A stretch of 64,000 nt of DNA from Rhipicephalus microplus (taxonomy: Eukaryota; Arthropoda; Arachnida; Ixodida; Ixodidae): contig NC_134710.1 in assembly GCF_043290135.1 (NCBI RefSeq), positions 255,241,592-255,305,591 on the forward strand, read 5' to 3'. How positions within the stretch are numbered: the first letter of the stretch is position 1; every line of letters begins with the position of its first letter. The notes beneath the pieces are model-generated. The model was not told the origin of the DNA. It saw only the letters and a list, made by a program, of their open reading frames with translations, and ran no database searches. This document shows positions 34,760-46,700 of this stretch, in pieces. Made by a program: the position numbers and the translations under genes.

Positions 34760-37700
34760 TATAAGAGAAACAAATGTATACTTAAAGGTCAGGTCAACTC
34801 CGGCGATTTTTCGAGGTCAATGAATCTCAATAAAATTTGCTGGGTATGTTCCTTTGCACATTTTAGTCTTTTATACGAAATCACAGGTTTGAGTGATGCA
34901 CTGATCGTTTGCAAATGAATTTTAAAGATTGCCTCGAAAAGCTCATCTCACTAGCCAGAACTATTGGCAACACTGTCTGTGTGACATCATGTTTGGCATG
35001 TCAACAGAAGTGACTGAGCCGATGGCATCGCTACTTTGGCTGCTACAGCGTTTATTGTGCTTTCCACAAGGCGATGACAGCTGTTTTTGGCATGGGTATA
35101 GCACGGGAATGCTTTCTTCCTTCCTCTGTGGTGTTTGGCCGGTGCTTCACTGGACTGACTTTCACAGTTTTCATACACCGTGCTGTCGGAACCAGTATAC
35201 GGCCTCCGGCTCCACCAAATAGTACGTCATACGCAGACAGGGTGCTCGGTTGGGTTTCAGTTTCGGTATCGCACATTTTTGCTTATTAAAAATTATTTTC
35301 AAATTTCCTGAGCATTTCAGCTATTGGGCTCGTGACAAGAGTGTCTCAGGAACATAGAAACACCACAGCCTTGACATGATCAAATAATCGCCGAAGTTGG
35401 CCCTTAAGGGCTCATGTTTCTGTGTTTTGACACAATATTAATGAGATCTAACAGACAATAATGCCAAGGAAAGTATAGGGGAAGTTATTAGACCAAACTG
35501 TAATGTAAATATGAAGAAAGAAAAGTGGGTGAAAAGATAACTTGCCGTGGGCAGAAACTGAACCTGCGACCTTTGAATAATGTGTTCGATGCTCTACCAC
35601 TTTTCTTTCTCATTAATATTGTGTTAAAACATGAAAAATCAAGCCCTTAGGTATACCCTTATTTCCCTTACTCATTAACAAAGGTCTCGTACTGGCAGAC
35701 TTGGTGCCTTAGGTTGTATACGAGAGACTGTTGGTCAGCTGCACTCGTAATAAGCTCACGTGCTACGTGACGCCACACAGGCTCATAAAGAGTGTGCGAC
35801 ACTCGCCGCCATGGCTACAGGTGGCGCTGACTGACACTCCCATGTTTAAATTCACATATTCACAAGGCTGCGGGGATGGCCGCCGTGGTAGCTCAGTGGT
35901 AGAGCATCGAACGCCTTATTCAAAGGTAGCAGGTTCGGTTCCTGCTCACGGCAAGTTATCTCTTCACCCACTTTTCTTTCTTCACATTTACATTACAATT
36001 GGGTCTAATAACTTCCCCTATACATTTCTTGGCGTTATTGTCTGTTAGATCTCATTAATATTGTGTCAACACACGGAAAAACGAGCCCTTAGGTATACAC
36101 TTCTTTCTCTTATATATATATATATATATAAACTGATGGCTTTGCCCCCCCCCCCCCCCCTCATGAAAGAGTTGGTACCCCACTGGTGCCATGTGCCAGT
36201 TCCCGATCCCGATTTCGCCGCAAATCCGCGGAAACAGCGGCCCTTAAAGGCTTATTCACACCGAAGGTGGCACGGTAAAGCGGGATTTCCGAAGCGGCGA
36301 GGCGGCATGTGCGTGAACCTGTTCAGACTGCATGCCTCCTTCACATGGTCGTGCGGCAGAAGAGGCCGGCATCTCGCGATCTTGTGCACGTGTCGCTATG
36401 ACGTGTCAGTGCTTCTCCTAAACGTACACTTGCGCCACCACCGCGCCTCAGCTGTGTGGAATTCTGATTGGCTATGGCAAAGCTGCGAGCCTCGGCAGGC
36501 AGCGAAAAATTGCTCCGAGAGCGATCGCCCTTGCCGCTGGTTTTTCTCCCGCTTTCGCCGCCTGGAGAGGAGGTTTTTCCCACTTTCCGCATTGCCACTT
36601 CGCCACTTTGGCCGCCCCACCTTCGGTGTGAACAAGCCTTAAGAGCCACAAGGCAATGCAATGTAGCGATACTAATAATCGGCCAGCTAAGGCAATCTAG
36701 CCTCGCTACTTCCAGTCCAAAAAAAAAAAAGCCTGTCTCGTGATCAACTAAAGTGTGTGCCCCAGAAAACACAATGCACTTCACTGCAGCACAGTGATGA
36801 CGTGCGGGCAGCACATTGCATGTCTCTCGAAACGTCAGCGCATCGTGATTTACCCATTCTTTCTGAGATGTTAAAGTAATTAATAAAAAAACAGTTTGGC
36901 ATAATTGATCATGTATTCCAAACTCCGATTTCCGTTTGCTCCAGCAACTTGCGCACTAGCTCTGCTGGCGGAGTTCTTGCCTGCAACGCCTACTTCGAAA
37001 ACCAAGTTCGAAAGCTTCAATGATAACGTTTTCCAGCCAAAATACATCGCGAATGTCATCACACTGGCCATTATTGCCTATTTTATTTTATCAGAAAGAA
37101 TGAGCGAATGGCCGCATGATGACGTGCTGAGGTAGCAAGATGCTGACGACATGCTGCCAGCGTATCACTACTACATTGCAGCGAAGATGTCTTGCTTTCC
37201 GCAGGGGCGCATTTCAATTCATCAGAACAGCGTTCCCTTCTTTTTTCTCCCAATGGTAGCCACGAGGCCCGCCGATCTCTCGTGTTTGCGACAACATTTA
37301 GAGCAGGTATTGCTGGAAAATATAACACTTAGAGTCGCAAACTAGCCTGCAGAGCAAAAAACCAGCCCTGATTACTCAGAATAATTCCAAGTTCCTTGCA
37401 TCCAACTTTCTTGAACGTTCTGTAAATTCGAAGACTTACTAAATTCGAAAATTTTTTGCGGCCCCAGTGACTTCAAATAAAGAGGTTTTACTGTACTTCA
37501 TGAACTTTATGTTGACTGTTAAATAATAGGATGTCATTATAAAGAAGTTTGCGCTTCTAATTGTTTTCAAATCTCTAAGAACAGCCACAAGGGGGACGCA
37601 AGATGCTCTTGGAATGTTTGTTGTTTACCTTGGCCGACCTACGTCAGGCATCGTTCTGCATTTCTTCCACGTGTCAACGCTGTAACGTGTGTGTTCTTAG

Positions 37701-40700
37701 GCCACCTGGATCTGAATATATATTCAGACCAGCATCGCCAAGTGCAGAACTCAGAAGACAAGGAAGCGCAAGTTTGGTGAAAATCGCTACACGACGACGA
37801 GGCTGCCTCCTGACACGGGCGCAAGTGTGCCGGTGACCGGGAGAAAGCTTGGGGACATTACGAAAACGTATGAGGCTCCGCTGAAGAATGCTTCGCTTTA
37901 AGAAAACAGGCTTGTGGACATTGACATTCTTTCTTCGGTGTTTTTATCACTAGTGGCATGCCCTGGATGCATGAACCCAATGCTGAAGCTCAGGGAACGC
38001 TCTCACCAAGGGATATACTCAACCTGTGTGGTCGTGTGTACCGACTGTAGGTTCGAGCGTCCATTTGATAAGTCTAAAAAGGTAGTATATGCTAATGAAA
38101 ATAATGTTCTTCTCGTTTACGCGAGGCGCCAGTTAGGAAAAGGGCACGCAAGTTCGGAAACGTTTGCCAAAGTCATGAAAATGCCCGCTCCACATCGCTC
38201 CACCTATGAAAAATTATCTTCTCGGCTTTCCGCAGTGGCAGGAGAAGTGGCGTCGAAATCTATAGTCGATGCTGCTGTGGAACTTAGTTGTGTTGTGGGC
38301 AGTGCAGAGTGTGGTGTTTCAGGTGATAGCACATGGCGGAAGCGTGACCATTCATCTTTGAACGAATGTGAGTCTGTGATTTCTATTGACACGGGAAAAG
38401 TCATAGATGTTGAGGCCCTTTTCAGATCCTGTAAATCTTGTAAAACTAAATGGAAGTTGAGGCCACAAAGTGCTTCTTATCAGGAATGAAAGGCAAACCA
38501 CACATCCTGTCAAGCAAACCATGAAGGAAGTGCTGGCAGTATGGAGACGGTTGGTCTGTACCGAATATTTGAGAGGTCGCACTCCCGAGACCACGCACTG
38601 CTTTCTTTGAGGTTCTCCGAGGTGGCAGCCAACACGCTTCTGAACATGCCCAATGCATTCCAGCTGCTGGACACTGTCCTTTTTATACATGTATTTCACA
38701 GCGGCCTAGCTCTTGGCATCATCATCACCGTAAAATTTCAGGTACTTAAAGCCTCTTTTTGGCTGCGACCTCTGAAATATTCGGTACAGACCAACCGTCT
38801 CCATACTGACAGCACTTCCTTCATGGTTTGCTTGACAGGATGTGTGATTTGCCTTTCATTCCTGATAAGAAGCACTTTGTGGCCTCAACTTCCGTTTAGT
38901 TTTACAAGATTTACAGGATTTACAGATTTACAAGATTTACAACTTTTTATGGTGTTTGTCCACCACTTCAGATTTTAAGTACAAATATTTGATTTGATTC
39001 AAGCTCACTGATACCCCATTGACCGCCTGCAAAACTACTATGGCATTGCCATAACGGCTAATGTGGGCAACCTTTCTGCAATGAAGCAGGCTACCCTTGC
39101 CAGTCTTTTTCATTGTAGCTCTGCCGACAAGCATCAGAGACATGGTCTGTGCCCAATTGGACCGAACAGCTGGTGTGTGTACAAAAGAGTCGAAGCACTT
39201 GGCCAAGGAAAGTATGTGCACAAAGGAGAATGTCCAAATAATGCGCTCTGTAGAAGGTTAAAACTGTGTACAGCAATTTGCACTCGGATGAACTTCTGAT
39301 GAAATGTTTGCATGCAAAGACACAAAATTTAAATGAGTGCTTCAATGGTCTGATATGGCAGCACGCTCCCATAGAGGTCTACGTAAACTTGCCTACAGTA
39401 ATGTTTGCCTTACATGATGCTGTGGCACACTTCAATAATGGCAGTGTAAGCACCCTAGACACCCTGAGGCAAGCTGGCATAGAACCAGGGTACTACACGG
39501 CGAAAGCTTGCATTGCCAGAGATCACAAGTGCATGCAGAATGCCAAATGCAAGTCAGCAGATGGAACAAAACAGGCCAGAAAGAAAAGAAGAGCAGTCAC
39601 ACAAAGAAAAGGAGACCATAATGCTATTCAAGAAGGACCCACATATGAATCAGGTGCATTTTAGGACTCTGTACAAAGTTTCTGAGACCTTATGCCCGCT
39701 CTGAAATCTTTGTTTACGTTTTCCTCAAAATAAGAATTTGCTTTGAATAATGTGACGCCAACTTTCATAACTTTTTTTTCTCAGTGCAAGCTTTGAACTA
39801 AAATTTAGTACAATGTTTCACCACCTATATATCTGTGCAGTGAACTAGAATAAAAGAAATTGATCGATTAGTTTTGAATTCACAGCTAATTTTCCAAACA
39901 AGTTAAGTCTAAACTGGCACTTTTTCAGCGTCTTCCAGAGTTTTTTAACACTATTTCCTTGATATTTAATGTATATTATTTATCATAGTTCACTGCATAG
40001 CTCAAATCTTTGATTACAGAAATTCCAAAGCCTTATTGAATTCAGGCACGTGTCAGTCACTTATCACAGCTGGCGTAACTACCATTTTTTATTACATTTT
40101 TAGAAATATGCTCTCCCCCAAAATAAATAAGCAATATTTTGCACTCTAAATGACTAGGCAAAGTAACTGAGAGACGCTTGTTCCAAAAAAGCAGTTATTT
40201 TGTTCCTGGCTCTTCCGGTTGAAAAAAATTCTTTGCGGGTGACCTACCACTCAAATGAAACATGCTACCACAAGTCCAGTTGGACTATTGTGCTCAGTAT
40301 GAGCTACACCACGGGAGCATATGGTCCCGTGGTGTATGGTCCAATGTAAGGTTGTATAGCCGCACCAATCATGAAATGTTTTGTGTTATTAGGGGAGGGT
40401 TCGGCATTACCTGTGAGTGAGCTTTGCCCCACTTCCTTTCACGCTCGCGCTAGTTTTGCGCTGTCGTTATATCAGCTTCCAAAATGATACCTTCGAGGGT
40501 GACAGCAAGTAAGTGGGGGGGATGCACACCCGCAGGAATAGCCAGACTCTCTCCCAATAACTTGAAAATATGCGACGATTGGCGCCACTGTACAACCTTG
40601 CCATGCGCTCACATGGTGCAGTTCATACTGATAGTACATACGATGTGGTGTTCACTGAAAGAGAGAATTAAGTGCAAGAGTTTTTAAAAGATGCAAACAT

Positions 40701-43700
40701 AATTAAACTGATCAAATAATCAACTGCATTAAATTGCTAAACAGCCTAAATATCTAAATGCAACAATGAAATGGAAGCTACATGCCCAATGCACCTGCTT
40801 ATGAACTGTTGGTCCGGCATAACAACTGCTCTTATACAGCACGACTATATCATAAAACATTTATTACATCTGCCATTCTGCTTTTCTCAGGACTCCAATG
40901 AGTGTTATCTCTTATGCACATTCAAAAAAGACGTGTCGGGAACTTCAACTTCTGGATTCTTGAACCGAACATGAACCAAATGGCCCACATTATTTATTTG
41001 TACTTAAAATCTGAAGTGTTGGACAAACATTATAAAAAGTTTAATTGTGGGTTTTAATGTCCAAAAACTGTACAGTAGGCAAAAAGAAACACCATTGTGT
41101 AGTGTTCCGGATTATTTTTATTCATTGGCCGTTCTTTCAGATGCACTAAAAACATGATACACAAGTATTTTAGCATTTATCACTACTCAGTTGATGTCAC
41201 TGTAGACGGGAATCAAATCCAGACAACCTCCAATAACTGCCAACGAAGTTATGAGTTGCATTAAATTCAGGATCACAAAAATCACTGAAGTCTGTTGATT
41301 TTTGCTTCCTACTTTCAAAAGACCTTGTAGATCAATAGCAAATACAAGAATTGGCACAATACTTATATATTGCAATAATAGTTCAACACAGCCTAAAGGG
41401 CACCTTCATATAAAAAGGCTTAATCAAGCAAACATTGCGCACAAACTGAACAAATACAATTCAGTTATTGAGAAGTATAGATATTTCAAATAATAATAAA
41501 ATATTTTTATGAGTTGTGACACATGAACTAATATATTTCTAGTAAATATGATAAATTGACTGTTCCACAACCCTTTCTACCCACGTCTTTGACAGATAAG
41601 AAACCATATGCAACACCCAGTTGCAAAATTCTTTTCAAGAGAACTCTGCAACTGGTAGTTAACCAAGACAGTGTAGTTGTATAGCAATATTATTTAAAAC
41701 CAATCCTTACTTGTCTCTTCCAGGTCGAATCACCACTTCATAGAGCCCATACACTGGTCGATGATCAGAGGTTTGCATTAAAGGAATTGAGTCATAGAGA
41801 ATACACTCTATATGGCCTTTTCTCTTGCTTCTATAAAGTATTCGATCCTAAATGAAAATAGGTTTCAGTGAAAAATTAGCCTGACAATACCAATGTCATG
41901 AATTGAAAAGTGCAAAGAGAGGCTGTTACCGTGTACGATGGCACTCTATGCTTAACATCATCAAACTGACTTGAGCCAACTTCGAATTTGTAAGTCGGTC
42001 CAAATTTTATCTTTCCTTCTTGAAAGCCAAAAAATGCCTGACCTGATGAGCAGAGAAGACAGAGATGCTGCAAACAACACTAGTGAATGGAAAACATATA
42101 CAGGGAACTAGGCAGTACTCTTCTAATTCAAACAGATTTTTATAACTCGCTAAGAGAAGATGGTGCTCTTTTACGAGAGATTCTTAACATCGCAAATCAC
42201 TGTGCAGATAGCAAACCAAATACAGCCTCATCTAACGTCATCTTTCTTATTAGGCACATGACAATTGCAAAACTGAAGCTCAGCAGTTGTGTAGTAGTGT
42301 CTGTTTAACAAAAATCCAAAGGCTACCACCACTTTTTAGATATCTCTATTTAAGATCTCTGATAAAGAATTAATGCATCGGCATTTCAATTAAGATCATT
42401 CCAGAAGGGTTGAGAGGTGGTACAGTTGGTATAGATTCACACTGAAATATTGGGAGCACAAACCAACAGGATGCAAAGGAGGAGACAAACAAGCGGATAA
42501 AACAAATGACTTGTTTGTCTCCTCCTTTGTGTACCGTTAGTTTGCCCTGCCAATATTTCAGTATGAAAGGTCATTCCTAGCGGTTATAGGAAAGCTTTCA
42601 AGAGACTTGTCTGGAATACCAGGGCATTTTGTAGCATATCTGGAAACATTGCTAACCTCAATTTTCTGCTGAGAATGAATGACACTACTTTTACTACTCT
42701 GGTTCAATTTTGCTATTTTAAATTTAATAATAAAGTAAATTAGTCAGATTGGAGAAAATTGAAAATTAGCTGCTTTGGTGTTGTGACTTATAAAAGCATT
42801 TTTTTTTTAAGGAAGCCTCAGCTTTAAGTGACACTACTGCAAGTTTTCACTATACAGTGGGGAAAGCAATGTTGTGACTTATGAAGGCAACTTTTTTTTA
42901 AAGGAAGCCTCAGCTTTAAAATACACTACTGAAAGTTTTCACTATACAGTGGGGAAGGCAATGTCTTGGGAATGTTTCAACGAAATCATTTCCAACAGGT
43001 TCATTATTAGAAAGTTTGTAAGCAATTTAACTGCTTTGTTACTATTTTACCAGGAGGCAAGCTTCACCACTAATGCAATTACCCCCTTTGCCTCAGCCAT
43101 TCTTTGCAAGCAGAGCTCCTTCACCCATGTGAAACGTGGTGTAGGGGCCACACCATGTTCACATGAATAGCTCCACCCCCCTTTCGCCTTCTCTACCTAA
43201 TTTTGCTTCATGGCACACATCTAGAGACAGTGTATTAGATGATTATTAAATGTCACATGCCACAGAAAGTGATACTACAAGCAGTGTGCGAGAGGCATTT
43301 GTGTGCATGACCTTGACTCTAGCTCCATGTGCAGCTTCCATGAGAGAAAAAGCTTACGTAGTTTCAAGTTTCGGCCGCTTTCACACCATGTTACAGTCAG
43401 TTTTATGCTTTGCAAGCACTATTGCACCCACACAATTTACATATCACCCTGTTTCACTTTAAATGCACAAACCTAACTAAAGAGCGTTCTTTAAAAATTT
43501 CAAAAAAAAAAAAGGGAAGGTGGTATACAAAAGATGCAAATATACAAACCATCCAGCATAGCACTTCTCAGCTGATCGAATTTCAGGAGGTTCTCATACG
43601 TAAGTTCTTTATTCTCATGGTGATCCTTCAGTAAACCGACGACAGTGGAACGATCATTCATGAGTCGAAAATTCAGATCGCCACACCAAAATACATGGTC

Positions 43701-46700
43701 AAATCTTGCAGTCACATCTGCAATGAATCAAATGCACATTCACAAACCTTCTAAAAAAAAAAACACCAGGCTTGTGCAAAACGTGCAGCACAGTCACAGC
43801 AAAAGCTGGAAGAGCGGCCTTTCTAGAGCCTTTTTTGAACACTCTTGTAGAGACTACTACAGGTACACTTGCATGATACCCACTACACAGTAAATCACCA
43901 TAATATTTGTAAAGTAGAAAAGTGTGCACTATTTCATTAGTATTTGTCTTTCTTCAGAGGAGCGAGGCATCCGCTATGCACCAGTAAGGCATTATGTGTA
44001 ATTTACTGATGCTGTAGCTAACGACGACAAACAATTATGACTGACCCTTTCGTAGTGGCCTGCAACCACTCAATATACCGAATCGTTAAGAAATTCGCAT
44101 CGCGTGATGCTAGGTTGCTTTGTTACTCTTCTGAAATGCTCTTTTAACATGATTCCTGAACTGACAAGAAGCGTGCATAAGGCAAGTCTGCAGCAGAATT
44201 TCGAGCACCGGAGTAGCTCTGTGGTAGATCACTGGGCTGCCACAGACAAGACCTGGAGCCCCGTTTACGTGAGATTTTTTTCATTTTGTTTTCTTTTTTC
44301 CTACTTGATGCGATATTGGTTGCAAACACTGTCGGCGGGCAAGTACGGCGCCGGAGACGGTTTTATTTTTGTGATATCACAGCAGCTTTCAAAGTAAAAA
44401 TAGTAACTTACTAAGAAATTAAAGATAGGAGAATGTGAGCACATCAGGGATAGTAACAGCTCGTTTTTACAAATAGACCTCATAATAATGTCTAGTTTCC
44501 ATTATCATTTTTTGCCCTTAATGTACTGTAAGAGCATGAAAACAGTAAACAGAGCAAAAAATAACCGAGGTTGTTCATTCTAAAAGACAGGGTGTGCAAC
44601 TATAGACACACAAAAGAAGTCATGACATCACAAGATGGCCTGGGCTGTCTTTTAGAATAAATATTCACCAATTAGCTCTGCTCTCTGTTATTCTCAGGTG
44701 ACATTGGTTTGTCAATACTGGCTTGACATTTGTTTATGAAGCATGTTATGGGCACGAAAGTGGTAATTAAAACAAGAGATAAGGATAACGTTGGTCTGTG
44801 AATATACGATATGCAGTTGTTTCCTTTTGTAGGAAAACATATTGATCTACAACTATGAAAAGAAGATCTACATTGTAAAACCAGAATTACCTACCGAGCA
44901 TTTATACTTGTGTGATTTCTTCATTACCCATAGTATCAAAAATGGTAACTAAAAGCTCTTGCAAAGGGCCAGTAAGCATCAAGAAAGAATTGGCATGTTT
45001 ATGCTCATATGTTGTATGTTATTACTCAATTTTTACAACAAAAAACCACAGGGCAAGCATGAAGTGTTCAGGGTCGGTTATTGCAAGGTATAGTGTCTTG
45101 TTTAAAAAAAATGCCTCAGTAGAATGGTCTTCACAAGCAATCCCATTTTAAAGAAGTTTGTGATGTAATGCGCTGCTTTCTTTTGTTGTTTTTTTTTCAT
45201 GCATGCTGGCAACATTCAGAAATGCGAATACTGCTGCAGTCAAGCAACTGAATTGTATCTAAGCCTTGAAGTGTGTTTCAGCTAACTTGAACAAAGCACT
45301 TATAAAAGCAAACAAGTGTACAGTACTGCTTTCTATATTTTGGCATAAACTTTTTTGTTAAAGGTACTTCAATAATTGATAAAGATTAATTACAGTAGAT
45401 GGTCTTTAAACCAAAACTGAAAGAACCAGGAAAATATATTTCATTTACCAGGAGTTTCATTTACTGAGAGATGAACAGGGGTGCACAATACAACTATTAA
45501 ATCAATCATATCAAAGGCACTCCTTCCGTTTAAGCAGCAGTTCCATTTAGCAGATTTTCCTTTACTGAGATTCTACTGTGGTTAACATTTAGAAAACATT
45601 TACTAGTATATGAGGATATTGCTTTGTCAAACAGAAATAGAGATGCCTTTCTTTTTTTCTCCCTTAATTTCACCTATTTTAGCCTATGGGAAACGTGCAG
45701 CACCTACAAGTGGCATAACAGTTCACTGCACCGCCAGCGCCACGTGCCGCCACTTTAGTTTCAACTGACATGTTACAAATATTCATCTCTCTGTCTGCTA
45801 CGCCCACATTATACGCAAGTGTGTGTGCGAAGACGACATATTTGATAAAACGGGTAGGCCTTCAGAAAGTCAGCAGTGCAGGATTCCTTTAGGGCCTCAA
45901 ACGAAAAGAATGGAATCAGTCATGCTTTGAATGTGACAGAAAGCACAGACGTGTGGCAGAGTATTCTGAAAGGGCGATCGACCGGCCAGCGTAAACCACA
46001 AAGCATAGGCTGTCGACATCGATGTTTGTATGCCTTCTTTCTTGTCATTTTGCCTGACGGCGTTTGTCTGACACCTGTTAAACAACCCCTTGCATTGGCA
46101 ATGGATGCCAGTAAAACGTACAATCTCCGGACTGTAAATGTTGTATTTAGTAATGTGTAGCAGTTCCACGAAGCTTTCTGCACTGTAGTTTAGCTCCATT
46201 TATGAACGTTGCTTGCACTGCGCAAGTCTTTGAGTAACTTTGTCACATGCCAACCTTGCACATAATATCTTTGCTGTCACTAAATGCAATAAAATGGTAT
46301 GGTGCAGCGTCGCTTGCATGCACAGTGCTGTTAAGGGCAATGGCAATACAAGGGGAATAAAATTCTGTAGATCCACAACACATTTTTCCAGGCATGCGGA
46401 GCTTCTTCTTTAGTGTTTCTGTTTACGAACTGCGGCACAGTAGAAAAACAGCCGCAGCCCCCTAGGGACTGGATCTATCGATGGTTTTCCACCAAAAAAA
46501 TGTTGACTGCATACTCGAGATCACTTTGCTGACTGCCGCTCACTTCCATCAGCACTGTAAAAATATCAATTAACTTGCGTGGAGTGTAAATTCACACCAA
46601 AAAGCTACAGCACAAACTTCATTAAAGTGCCCACATGATTACTTGCCTTGATCGATTGATATGTGGGGTTTAACATCCCAAAATCACCATATGATTATGA

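Larger units (their letters stand above)
33526..37495. mobile_element. pogo/Tigger-like terminal-repeat pair, 3.97 kb, filled with insertions
   Basis: TACAGTAAAACCTCTTTAG at the left and the inverted TACAGTAAAACCTCTTTAT at the right match over about 18 bases, with related sub-terminal sequence (TTCGAA.. / CGCGGTCCC against GGCCGC). Inside are a C/G-rich repeat (33700-33770), SINEs and two MITEs. No transposase is seen, so this could be one old element or two MITEs. Confidence 0.45.
29233..41711. other. 12.5-kb INPP5E intron loaded with transposable elements
   Basis: Flanked by donor GTAAGG (minus, at 41710) and acceptor TTGCAG (minus, at 29234). It holds two pogo/Tigger-like terminal-repeat pairs, several SINEs, a TTAA-type MITE, another MITE and a Mutator-like pseudogene. 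The remaining stretches show no gene. Confidence 0.75.

Noticed and set aside
36341..36814. 157-codon minus-strand ORF
   Set aside because: It lies across a GC-rich MITE and its terminal repeat; no domain.
40305..40336. Perfect hairpin as a transcription terminator
   Set aside because: Eukaryotic context, intronic, and no adjacent gene end.
44197..44290. tRNA-like GTAGCTCTGTGGTAGATC segment
   Set aside because: Only an A-box-like half is visible; too degenerate to call a SINE or a tRNA.
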